A DNA stretch of 8,304 bases from the NCBI GenBank assembly GCA_003132105.1, contig PKWS01000313.1, positions 1,881 to 10,184 on the forward strand, in the 5' to 3' direction. The notes beneath the pieces were generated by a model. The model was not told the origin of the DNA, did not search any database, and was given only the letters and a program-made list of their open reading frames with translations. Of this stretch, positions 1 through 7,357 are shown piece after piece. The stretch comes from Desulfosporosinus sp. (GTDB taxonomy: Bacteria > Bacillota > Desulfitobacteriia > Desulfitobacteriales > Desulfitobacteriaceae). A program made the translations under genes and the position numbers. Positions within the stretch are counted from its first letter, which is position 1. Every line of letters begins with the position of its first letter.

Positions 1-207
1 CTGGAGGAAGATACCGTCTCTACGATAGGGGGATATGTTTTCTCACGGATAGGTCGAAAGCCCGTCAAGGGGGACATTGTTTATTTTGATGGGTTTAACT
101 TTGAAGTTATGGAGGTTATAGGGTATAGAATTACCAAGGTTAAGGTCATGAAAAAATCTCTTGAAAGTAAAATCAGTGAAGCACACGAAGTAAATAAAGC
201 AGTTTAA
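1..207 (+). CDS. C-terminal end of a CorC/HlyC-domain (CBS-pair) membrane protein, partial
   Basis: The window opens inside this gene; 68 codons in frame 1 run to a TAA stop. The visible peptide has the shape of the CorC_HlyC transporter-associated domain (PF03471): a T-(I/V)-GGYV stretch (residues 8-13), then GR-P-KGD (18-24) and a beta-rich F-F-VMEV-GYRI-KVKV run (29-49), followed by a charged tail. In this family the domain closes a protein with an N-terminal DUF21/CNNM membrane domain and a CBS pair, linked to Mg2+/Co2+ or other cation efflux or, historically, called hemolysin-like. The membrane and CBS parts lie upstream of the window, so the transport role is inferred from the tail only. 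The gene ends just before a strong terminator and is convergent with asnB. Confidence 0.85.
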   Translation: MEEDTVSTIGGYVFSRIGRKPVKGDIVYFDGFNFEVMEVIGYRITKVKVMKKSLESKISEAHEVNKAV

Positions 208-216
208 CCGGTAAGG

Positions 217-252
217 AAAAGGCCTGTAAGGTAGTTCTTGCAGGCCTTTTTT
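217..252 (+). terminator. Rho-independent terminator, probably bidirectional, between convergent genes
   Basis: A 14-bp stem (217-230 with 237-250, one G-U pair) around GGCCTG/CAGGCC has a 6-nt loop and is followed by T residues. It sits 9 nt after the CorC/HlyC-type stop codon. The left arm begins with AAAA preceded by AAGG, so the minus-strand transcript of asnB would also see stem plus TTTTCCTT. One hairpin could therefore end transcripts arriving from both sides. Confidence 0.9.
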
Positions 253-260
253 GATACCTC

Positions 261-328
261 GGCCATCCTTGGCCAGCGCATTAGTGCAACTAGGCGGCCG
301 CCTTCGCTAAGGCTTGGCGCCAGCCAAG
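261..328. repeat. GC-rich cluster of small palindromes in the asnB 3' region
   Basis: Between the terminator and the asnB stop lies a compact GC-rich stretch with several short inverted repeats: GGCCA/TGGCC (261-265 with 270-274), the 10-bp palindrome GGCGGCCGCC (293-302), GCCTT/AAGGC (300-304 with 309-313), and CTTGGC/GCCAAG with a 4-nt loop (313-318 with 323-328). The last hairpin is followed on the plus strand by TTTTCTTT. No ORF fits here. Stacked hairpins of this kind in an intergenic space are typical of dispersed REP-like elements; alternatively they could act as an mRNA 3'-end stabiliser for asnB. Only the palindromes are seen directly; repeat-family status is inferred. Confidence 0.45.
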
Positions 329-341
329 TTTTCTTTATTCT

Positions 342-2231
342 TTAAAGAATTCTAACTTTGTTTTCCACTAACCAAAAATTTACCTGGATAAGGTAGGCAA
401 AGAGCTGGGGAAGGTCCATCAGTTGCCCAAACCATGGACGACCAGAAGGCGAGGTATCTGAGAGCTTCATGAGATTCTGTAAGGCTGGGAAGTTAATGAA
501 GGGAAGAATAGGGGAAGTTTTGTCTTCCAGGATTTCACTTAGCCAGGTGCGAACAGCCAAAAGATAACTGGGGTTATGAGTTTTTGGGTAGGGGCTTTTG
601 CGGCGCCAAAGCACATCATCGGGTAAGATCCCACTGAGAGCATGTCTCAGAAGTCCTTTTCCTACGCCATTAAGTGCCTTCATTCCCCAGGGGATGTTCC
701 AGGCGTACTCCACTAAGCGATGGTCACAGAAAGGAACTCGTACTTCAAGTCCGGTAGCCATTGTCATGCGGTCTTTGCGGTCTAGGAGGGTTGGCATGAA
801 ACGGGTTAAAGTTAAGTAGGTAATCTCACGGATTCGTGCTTCGCGTTGCAGATTTCCACTCAAGGTTCTACTGTCTTTGTGAGTTAAGGCGGAAGTACTC
901 GGAAGGAGGGGGATTTCGGCAAGAGCCTCTTCATAGCGTTCCTGTAAATAGTCGTGAGAGTGAAGAAGTTCATTTAGTTCAGGGGAAAGTATCTGTAAAC
1001 GGTTTTCAACATGCAGTGTCCAGGGAAAGGTTTGAGCTTCGAGGGCATCTTGACGATGGAACCAAGGGTATCCACCGAACACTTCATCCGCACATTCGCC
1101 GGATAAACCAACTGTGATATGCTTCTTTATTTCCCTTGAAAAGAGTAACAAAGAAGAGTCAACGTCAGCCATTCCAGGCAGATCACGGGCAAGTGTTGCA
1201 GCTTTGAGTGCTGCAGCGAGTTCTGGAATTTCTAAAGTACAATTCGTGTGCTGGGTTGCGAAGGCTTCAGTCATACGTTCAATAAATGGACCGTCTGCGC
1301 TGGGTTGAAAGTCATTTGACTTGAAATATTGGTCGTTATCAGTGTAATCTACTGAAAAGGTTGGAAGGGGTCCTTTCCCTTCTTTGGCAAGGGTAACAGC
1401 TGCAATTGCTGTAATGGCGCTCGAATCGAGACCTCCGGAAAGTAGGGTGCCGATTGGCACATCGGAAACTAGCTGCCGCTTGACGGTATCGAGAAAAAGG
1501 TCGCGTATCTTAGCGGAAGTCGTCTTTAGATCATCAGCATGGACATTATTAGGTAAGGCCCAGTACCGGCGAATATGTAAACCATTCGCAGAATAAAATA
1601 TGACATGCCCAGGTTTTAGCTCAGAAACTCCTTCGTAAACACCTACTCCTGGAGTACGTGCCGGACCGACAAGGAAGACTTGCGCCAATCCTTCCCGCCC
1701 GATATTGGGGGATATATCCGGGTGTTTCAGCAGGGCTTTAAGTTCTGAAGAAAAAATAAGTGAACCTGTCTGTTCGCTGTAAAAGAGAGGCTTAACCCCT
1801 AGGCGATCACGAGCAACAAATAACTGCTGTTCTCTACTGTCCCAGATGCCAAAGGCAAATATGCCGTTCAGACGCTCAACGCAAGAGGGTCCCCATTCTA
1901 AGTAGGAGAGAAGTAAGGCTTCCGTATCAGAATGTCCTTCAAAATGGTAGCCACGACTCAGAAGTTCTTGACGGAGCTCCGGCGTATTATAAAGTTCGCC
2001 GTTATAGATCAGAGTAAACGTATGTTCACCTTGTTGGCGAATCATCGGTTGATGGCCTCCTTGGGGGTCAACGACAACGAGCCTGCGGTGGCCGAAAGCA
2101 GCACGAGGGGAAATCCAGTACCCTTCTGCATCCGGTCCCCGGGGTATAAGGGTTTGAGTCATACCGACCAGAATATCTTTTTGGAGGGTGAGATCACGCC
2201 TCCAATCCACAACGCCAACGATACCGCACAT
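342..2231 (-). CDS. asnB: Asparagine synthase (glutamine-hydrolysing), AsnB family
   Basis: This complete 629-aa enzyme makes asparagine from aspartate, glutamine and ATP in the cytoplasm. The N-terminal class II glutaminase domain (about 2-210) starts with Met-Cys-Gly-Ile-Val-Gly, where Cys2 is the catalytic nucleophile after Met removal. It also shows RGPD (31-34), HRRL (48-51), NGE (78-80), the SDTE segment (101-104) and RDRLGVKPLFY (141-151). The synthetase domain carries the ATP pyrophosphatase loop SGGLDSS (265-271), the SGECADEVFGGYPW segment (377-390) and a late RKDRMTMATGLEVRVPF-type stretch. Length fits the roughly 600-650 aa AsnB group. The ATG at 2229-2231 is favoured because a GGAGGA site lies 6 nt upstream (2238-2243), and the start must give N-terminal Cys. 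It is monocistronic here, divergent from the McrBC-like operon. Some AsnB homologues amidate cell-wall or secondary-metabolite substrates rather than free aspartate, so the exact substrate is family inference. Confidence 0.96.
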   Translation of the reverse strand: MCGIVGVVDWRRDLTLQKDILVGMTQTLIPRGPDAEGYWISPRAAFGHRRLVVVDPQGGHQPMIRQQGEHTFTLIYNGELYNTPELRQELLSRGYHFEGHSDTEALLLSYLEWGPSCVERLNGIFAFGIWDSREQQLFVARDRLGVKPLFYSEQTGSLIFSSELKALLKHPDISPNIGREGLAQVFLVGPARTPGVGVYEGVSELKPGHVIFYSANGLHIRRYWALPNNVHADDLKTTSAKIRDLFLDTVKRQLVSDVPIGTLLSGGLDSSAITAIAAVTLAKEGKGPLPTFSVDYTDNDQYFKSNDFQPSADGPFIERMTEAFATQHTNCTLEIPELAAALKAATLARDLPGMADVDSSLLLFSREIKKHITVGLSGECADEVFGGYPWFHRQDALEAQTFPWTLHVENRLQILSPELNELLHSHDYLQERYEEALAEIPLLPSTSALTHKDSRTLSGNLQREARIREITYLTLTRFMPTLLDRKDRMTMATGLEVRVPFCDHRLVEYAWNIPWGMKALNGVGKGLLRHALSGILPDDVLWRRKSPYPKTHNPSYLLAVRTWLSEILEDKTSPILPFINFPALQNLMKLSDTSPSGRPWFGQLMDLPQLFAYLIQVNFWLVENKVRIL

Positions 2232-2253
2232 ATAGATTCCTCCTTGTATGTAA

Positions 2254-2268
2254 GGATAACCATTATCA
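2254..2268 (-). promoter_or_regulatory. Fur-family-like operator (7-1-7 dyad) in the asnB promoter region
   Basis: The plus strand reads GGATAACCATTATCA, matching 12 of the 14 fixed positions of the Gram-positive Fur box TGATAATNATTATCA. Its core, GATAA-N3-TTATC, is a perfect inverted repeat. It lies 23 nt upstream of the asnB start codon, and the minus-strand GATAAT inside it (2262-2267) could double as a -10 element, so a bound repressor would block transcription. The sequence fits Fur better than the PerR or Zur consensus. I see no convincing -35 element. Regulation of asnB by iron would be unusual, so the assignment stays tentative; the site could also act on the divergent operon, about 170 nt away. 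Confidence 0.4.
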
Positions 2269-2425
2269 ATTAACCTTAATACACTCTATGACCTGCTAGT
2301 GGAAAGTGTTCATGGTTACTAAGGAGGAAAATATTAGTTGGGTGTTTTAAATTTGTTTTACAAGATTGTGTATATACGGAAGGAATTTGCGAGTGGATGA
2401 AGAAAATCTATTACCAAGTCTATAA

Positions 2426-2437
2426 GGGAGGTAGGGT
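2426..2437 (+). promoter_or_regulatory. Ribosome binding site of the coiled-coil gene
   Basis: GGGAGG at 2426-2431 sits 6 nt before the ATG at 2438. It fixes that start as the first gene of the operon. No convincing sigma-A promoter was found between 2270 and 2425; TATATA at 2371-2376 is a weak -10 candidate without a good -35 partner. Confidence 0.75.
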
Positions 2438-3469
2438 ATGGATAATATTAAATATGATCTTGAACGGATTCTGAATGGGTTCACATTAGAGGTATTAGAA
2501 GAGTTAGCTAAGAAATTAAAACGAAAAATAAGGATGAAAAAGAGTGAAATCATTCAGGAAATTCTATCCCACCCAAGAGGAAAACCGGAGGACAGTGTCA
2601 AGGTTTGGCAAGAAATCAATCGGTATCTAAGAAAAGAATTAGAAGCATTCTCGCAGGAAGCATTCACCATGATTTCTTCCGGAGATGTCCCTCGAGAAGA
2701 AAGATTTAAAGTTGGGTACATGTTCACGTTAAGCTCAAACTCGGAGATCAGAGCATTGGGGGTAGAATTATATTGTCGAGCTGAAGAAGACAAAGCACGA
2801 GATGACGATATAAAAGAAGAAACTGTTGCAGTAATGTCTACGATAATCATAGAGAAAGATATAGAAGATAGGGATACCAAAGAGACGATAGAAGTCAGGG
2901 AAACAAAAGACTTTCATAAGAGAATAAAAAGTTTAGAAAACAAATTGCAAAAAGCTAATATTGAAGGGCAAAGAACTAAGGGACAATTAGAAAAGTTAAG
3001 AATAGACATGGTAGCCTTAAAAGCTCAATGGGTCAGAGAAAAAGAAGAGACTGGTAAATCTAGAAATAGAGTGAGAGAACTTGAAGGGGATCGGGCAGAA
3101 ACAGAAAAAGAAATTGACCTACTGAAACAGAAACTAGAGCAGAGAAAGACCATTCTTCCCCAAAAAACAATGGACGAACCATGTTGCGAAATCAATCTTG
3201 CATCCTATCAGGGCCGAAAAGCGCTGATCTTTGCTGAACGTGATAATGAAGTAGACATCAGACTCAGTGCCTTGGGCATCATACCCATTTGGGCTATGGA
3301 AATTGATTGGAACCGACCGAGGCGAAGAATGTCTACTTGCCAACTTGTCCTTTATAAAAAGAATGACGAGAAGCTTAATAAATTTGAAGAGATTCGAGAA
3401 ATTGCGAAGTACTGGAATATCCCGTGTAATGAACTCTTGAATTTCAGTGGGAGGATCGTTAATGATTAG
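2438..3469 (+). CDS. Coiled-coil protein with SAP/Rho-N-like N-terminus, first gene of an McrBC-like operon
   Basis: I do not recognise a named family for this whole 343-aa protein. Residues about 14-44 (LEVLEELAKKLKRKIRMKKSEIIQEIL in part) resemble the two-helix SAP or Rho_N (PF07498) motif, which often binds nucleic acid. A helical, charged region follows (50-155). Residues about 158-238 form a clear coiled coil rich in E, K, R and L with leucines at heptad-like spacing. The C-terminal 80 residues (259-336) look like a compact alternating alpha/beta fold (KALIFAERDN, then IIPIWAMEIDW, CQLVLYKKND, and a helix), vaguely like the DUF2325 type. There is no signal peptide or membrane segment, so it is probably cytoplasmic. 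The gene overlaps the McrB-like gene by 8 nt, so the two are likely translationally coupled. It is visibly more A-rich and AGA-rich than asnB. A plausible job is sensing or scaffolding for the McrB/McrC-like complex; this is inference from context. Confidence 0.85.
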   Translation: MDNIKYDLERILNGFTLEVLEELAKKLKRKIRMKKSEIIQEILSHPRGKPEDSVKVWQEINRYLRKELEAFSQEAFTMISSGDVPREERFKVGYMFTLSSNSEIRALGVELYCRAEEDKARDDDIKEETVAVMSTIIIEKDIEDRDTKETIEVRETKDFHKRIKSLENKLQKANIEGQRTKGQLEKLRIDMVALKAQWVREKEETGKSRNRVRELEGDRAETEKEIDLLKQKLEQRKTILPQKTMDEPCCEINLASYQGRKALIFAERDNEVDIRLSALGIIPIWAMEIDWNRPRRRMSTCQLVLYKKNDEKLNKFEEIREIAKYWNIPCNELLNFSGRIVND

Positions 3470-5561
3470 AGATAGTAGGATATGGAATTCCGTCGTTATA
3501 GGAAAACCGGTGATTGAAAGTATTGATGTGGATATAAACTCTCAGTCTTTACGTTTACAGGTGGATATGATTTCTATTTTACCGGATAGTCTACATAAAG
3601 CTTTGGACGGAAGGCGCCAAATTACAATCTGGGGCAAAGATTTAATGTTGGCAGGATTTCCTGACGAACTTGTGACAACCTCTCATTTTCGACAGTACGA
3701 AATTAATGAGAGCCGAAAATCACGCGCAAGGGAATTCTTTAAAAGTCGATTACTTTCTTTCACAGTGGAAGCGGTGAAGAAAGACACCCAACGAGTGTAT
3801 TTTAATGGTAAAAATGTTGATTTTCACGATACTCCGATTACGTTTAATCCCTACACTTCCCAATTCACCCCGATACCCATCATCTCGAAACATGTTCCAG
3901 CAGAGCGCGTTCAAAAGATTCTCTATGAGAAGCTCCCTTCCATAGATTTTCTGTCCTATCAATATCCGGAAGATCCACCGTTAATTATTGGATACCAGGA
4001 CCATTTCTTTGGCTGTAAGTCTGGATGGCTAGGCGAACTTCGGCAACACTGGCGTATTTATTGTCCAGAAGGGGAAGAAGTGACCTGTGTCCCCGCAGAA
4101 ATTCCTGAAAGCCAAATCTTAAGACGCGTGAATTTAGCGTTCTTACTAGATGAGGATTTAAATGAAATCAGCAACCATTTGTTATTTGGTGAACCATTTC
4201 CCGCTAGCGAGTTTATCAAACGGTTCACGGCGCTTTCTGAGGTAGCTCTAAACCCTACCAACAACTCACAACCGCTCTCCCCAATCGTTGAATCTAAGCG
4301 CAATATTAAGTCGGCTACGCATCCTCCCAAGATTGGGGAGGATTTGACACGACCTTCAGAGAATCAAGAAACTGAGATCCCGAATAATGAATTTCAGGTA
4401 GATAGTGGAGAGCATACGTTTATTAATGATTTGAATCAGGTGGCCTTGTCGAATCAGCTTGTTTATGACATGGAAGACCTCGTAAATTTTCATATTGCCA
4501 TTAAAACAGGGGCCTTAGTGGTGTTAGCAGGAATGTCCGGGGTTGGGAAATCGCAACTTGTCATCAATTACGCTGGCGCCTTAGGGCTCTCTGGAGTGGA
4601 TGAAGCGGGTGAAGAACGCAAACAGTTCTTATTTATTCCGGTTCGGCCCAGCTGGAATGACGATGCTGACTTGATTGGTTTTTACGATGCAATTCACAAG
4701 ATTTATCGTCCGGCGGAAACAGGCCTTGTCGATTTACTCATCCAAGCATCACTAGAAGATAACAAAGACAAACTTTATCTCATTTGCTTTGATGAGATGA
4801 ACTTGGCACGGGTCGAACATTACTTTAGCCAATTTCTAAGTATTTTGGAGCTTTCTGAAGATCGGTACTTAACATTATACAGCGAAAAGCTGGCGTCCGA
4901 GGTGTATAATCGACACGAATATTCGCCACGAGTGCCCATCGGAAATAATGTGTTTTTTGTTGGGACAGTTAATATTGATGAATCGTCCTTCCAATTTAGT
5001 GATAAGGTCCTGGATCGAGCGAATGTCATTGGACTGAAAATTTTTGAATCCTTGCGCGCCTGGAAGGCAGTGTTCGAAGAAAAAACATCTGGAAAACTAT
5101 CTGAAGAGCGAGCTCAACTCTCGCCTGTCCCCGGAAAGGTCTTTGCATCATGGTGTAATAATTCACCAACAGAGATCGGATTGACCGATGATGAAATTGA
5201 TTTTCTCGATGAATTGAACTCAGCCTTGCGTAAAATTGACAAAGACCGAGTTGTGGGTTATCGCATTATTCGCCAAATCGGTTCATATTTAAAAAATATC
5301 CCCAGTAATGTGGATGGTAAAGGTTTCCTCGATCGTGGTAAGGCCTTTGATTTACAAGTGGTGCAGCGGATCATGACGAAGTTCAAAGGCCCAGAGAGCG
5401 ACTTTGAACAGCTTTTTGGTAAATACACGGAACGGGATCAGGCGACTAGTCAGATTCTGAAGTTGTTTGAAAAGTATCCGACTGTCTCAACGTTCAGCTA
5501 TTCGCGTGATGTCTGTCATAAAAAAGCAAAGGAACTTTTAGATCATGGCTATGCATCCTAA
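3462..5561 (+). CDS. McrB-like AAA+ NTPase with N-x-D signature
   Basis: This is a 699-aa motor subunit of a type IV-like, McrBC-related system. The C-terminal half is an AAA+ domain of the McrB/AAA_5 kind. It has Walker A GMSGVGKS (357-364), Walker B YLICFDEMN (439-447, Asp444-Glu445), and the sensor segment FVGTVNIDES with Asn504 and Asp506. DKVLDRAN follows at 514-521, where Arg519 is a candidate arginine finger. Canonical McrB has GTMNTADRS; here the Asn is followed by Asp two residues later (N-x-D), a change known from coiled-coil-associated McrB relatives. The first ~335 residues match nothing I recognise and end in a Pro/Asn/Ser-rich linker (about 255-320); in McrB-type proteins this position holds the DNA- or modification-reading domain. 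I chose ATG 3462 because GGGAGG (3449-3454) lies 7 nt before it; a GTG at 3447 would add five residues but lacks such a site. It overlaps both neighbours. Nucleotide preference (GTP as in McrB, or ATP) cannot be told from sequence. Confidence 0.92.
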   Translation: MIRDSRIWNSVVIGKPVIESIDVDINSQSLRLQVDMISILPDSLHKALDGRRQITIWGKDLMLAGFPDELVTTSHFRQYEINESRKSRAREFFKSRLLSFTVEAVKKDTQRVYFNGKNVDFHDTPITFNPYTSQFTPIPIISKHVPAERVQKILYEKLPSIDFLSYQYPEDPPLIIGYQDHFFGCKSGWLGELRQHWRIYCPEGEEVTCVPAEIPESQILRRVNLAFLLDEDLNEISNHLLFGEPFPASEFIKRFTALSEVALNPTNNSQPLSPIVESKRNIKSATHPPKIGEDLTRPSENQETEIPNNEFQVDSGEHTFINDLNQVALSNQLVYDMEDLVNFHIAIKTGALVVLAGMSGVGKSQLVINYAGALGLSGVDEAGEERKQFLFIPVRPSWNDDADLIGFYDAIHKIYRPAETGLVDLLIQASLEDNKDKLYLICFDEMNLARVEHYFSQFLSILELSEDRYLTLYSEKLASEVYNRHEYSPRVPIGNNVFFVGTVNIDESSFQFSDKVLDRANVIGLKIFESLRAWKAVFEEKTSGKLSEERAQLSPVPGKVFASWCNNSPTEIGLTDDEIDFLDELNSALRKIDKDRVVGYRIIRQIGSYLKNIPSNVDGKGFLDRGKAFDLQVVQRIMTKFKGPESDFEQLFGKYTERDQATSQILKLFEKYPTVSTFSYSRDVCHKKAKELLDHGYAS

Positions 5562-7314
5562 AAACAAAGGGATTTCTATCATGTTTTTCATTGGTAGACA
5601 AGAGATCCCTCGCAATGTTACTCAAGACAGCGTTATAGAGGTTTTTGAACGAGAAAATCTGTACGTCTCTTATTCTGCGAACCAAGAGGAGGCCTACCTC
5701 TATATTGACGGCTTAGATGGATATGATTCTTTGAAACTACACCTCGATGAAGAAGGGATTCCGTGTTTACGACCAGGGACTGTGCGGTTTCCCCTTTATA
5801 GTGATGTCAATGAGGATTATCCGCTCATTCCTGCGGACTATATGGTATTTGTGAAGCAAAAAGGGGAAGTTAGTGATTCGATCGAAGCCACGCTTCGAGT
5901 TAGACCCAATAATATTACGGAAGACCAACTTGACGTGATGCGTGACGAGCTTAACGAAATAGTTCAAGGTCTCGCATATGACCGAACTCGGATGAGCCAT
6001 GGAATAAAACTTTACGGAGAAAGGGGGTTACTACCTCCCTTAGTGTTAGCGGAGTTTGTGACTTTGAAGCACATGGTCAAAGATCTCGGGGTAACACTTG
6101 AGGACTTGGCACGACGCCCGGATCAGCATCTGGTGCGGCATTACAGAGAAGTAAAGACCATAATTAATTGTAAGCAGGATGCTAAGTCTTCCCGATGGCT
6201 CTTATCCTTACAAGGGCAACGGGCGAATGTAGCTGCCAAAAGCATCGCCCAACCTGAAGTCATCCTAGGAATTATCGATTCCCTCACTTATGATACGCCC
6301 GAAAATCGCATGGTTCTGGGGTTCCTTCATTATGTGTCGTCTCAGATGGAGGTTGTTTTGGGAGCAATAAGGTGCACGATCACCGAGGAGAAGAGGGCGA
6401 TCGAAACGAGAGCGCCTTATATCGCCCTTCAAAAATCGACAAGCCACGAAGTAAGGGTCTTGAAGAGCAAAATTATGAGTCTGGAATCGATGGAACAGGA
6501 AATGAAAAAATGGATTTTCTATGTGCGAAAATATATGGATCACCCGGTGTTCAAAGATCTCAAACCCTTAAGCAACTCTAATCACTTTTCGCTGAAGATT
6601 CAACGAGATTGGCGGTATAAGAGAGTTTTCACATGGTGGAAGCAACTTAGGGCACAGGATTTTAAGATTCCCGTATCTCATGATTTTAAGGTGCAATGGA
6701 AGCGGACCGATGTTTTATACGAATACTGGTGTTACATCAAAACAATCATTGCTTTGGAACATGCGGGGTATACACCGGTTTCTGGATGGATTTACGATGC
6801 TTCGCACAAGGCAAGCCAAGAATTAATCTTTCCGGTACTTCAAGATGATACCTTAGTGGAAATGGTTAAAGGTACGATTCGTCTTTCCGTGTTGTTCAAT
6901 GAGAAAATGGCCAGGGCGAAGCGTAGCGCTTTGAGATTCAAGCGCATTCTCTATATGGAAGGAACGAATTATAAGCCAGATATTCGGATTGATGTGTTTG
7001 ATAACAACAGTTATTCTGGATCGATTATTATCGATGCCAAATACCGCAAGAGATTAAACATTTGGAACAATGACAGAGTGGAAGATGAGAATCGCCCGAA
7101 AAACATGAATACCTTGCAAAACTATTCTAATTCGCTAAAATATATCGGTGATCCAGCGGGAGTGTCCAAAGCCATCAGAGTGATTGCCCTACATCCTAGT
7201 TATGGGCCTGCGGTGGAAGACATGGAGGACACGAATGTAAGTCTTATACAGTTGCGGCCGAAAGAGCGTATTACGCATTATTCGGAGTGCTTGGGGCGGC
7301 TGATTGAGGGGTAG
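5545..7314 (+). CDS. McrC-like DUF2357 protein with PD-(D/E)XK nuclease domain
   Basis: This is the predicted nuclease partner of the upstream McrB-like NTPase, 589 aa. The N-terminal and central part (about 15-350) fits DUF2357 (PF09823), including the family's typical YDTPENRMVLGFL-like stretch (249-261) and a helical region around 265-330. The C-terminal domain (about 385-560) is a PDDEXK_7-type nuclease (PF04411). It shows LYEYW with Glu393, KPDIRID with Asp479, IIIDAKYR with Asp497 and Lys499, and a later TLQNY (Gln525, Tyr527) like the QxxxY helix of these nucleases. All expected catalytic residues are present, so an active DNA (or RNA) endonuclease is likely. Translation from ATG 5545 overlaps the McrB-like gene by 17 nt. 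An internal ATG at 5581 (577 aa) has a better-spaced AAAGGG and is a realistic alternative start. No terminator follows closely. In McrBC, McrC binds the McrB hexamer and cuts after NTP-driven translocation; the same division of labour is inferred here. Confidence 0.92.
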   Translation: MAMHPKNKGISIMFFIGRQEIPRNVTQDSVIEVFERENLYVSYSANQEEAYLYIDGLDGYDSLKLHLDEEGIPCLRPGTVRFPLYSDVNEDYPLIPADYMVFVKQKGEVSDSIEATLRVRPNNITEDQLDVMRDELNEIVQGLAYDRTRMSHGIKLYGERGLLPPLVLAEFVTLKHMVKDLGVTLEDLARRPDQHLVRHYREVKTIINCKQDAKSSRWLLSLQGQRANVAAKSIAQPEVILGIIDSLTYDTPENRMVLGFLHYVSSQMEVVLGAIRCTITEEKRAIETRAPYIALQKSTSHEVRVLKSKIMSLESMEQEMKKWIFYVRKYMDHPVFKDLKPLSNSNHFSLKIQRDWRYKRVFTWWKQLRAQDFKIPVSHDFKVQWKRTDVLYEYWCYIKTIIALEHAGYTPVSGWIYDASHKASQELIFPVLQDDTLVEMVKGTIRLSVLFNEKMARAKRSALRFKRILYMEGTNYKPDIRIDVFDNNSYSGSIIIDAKYRKRLNIWNNDRVEDENRPKNMNTLQNYSNSLKYIGDPAGVSKAIRVIALHPSYGPAVEDMEDTNVSLIQLRPKERITHYSECLGRLIEG

Positions 7315-7357
7315 AAGCCTAACTTTATCTTCTCATGTATTGACATCAGGTATATGA

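Noticed and set aside
1932..2273. 113-codon plus-strand frame opposite the asnB 5' end
   Set aside because: It lies antisense to well-conserved glutaminase-domain codons, has no ribosome site and shows no family resemblance; it is a shadow frame. The same goes for the other plus-strand frames within 598-1596.
2554..2880. 108-codon minus-strand frame inside the coiled-coil gene
   Set aside because: Serine/leucine-rich translation of the antisense of a coiled-coil gene; no ribosome site or recognisable domain.
5545..5581. Frameshift between the McrB-like and McrC-like genes
   Set aside because: Both proteins are complete by their motifs; the 17-nt overlap (or a 19-nt gap if ATG 5581 is used) is ordinary operon coupling.
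6265..6581. Overlapping frames on both strands inside the nuclease gene
   Set aside because: They fall inside the DUF2357 domain of a convincing gene, without start signals or homology features.
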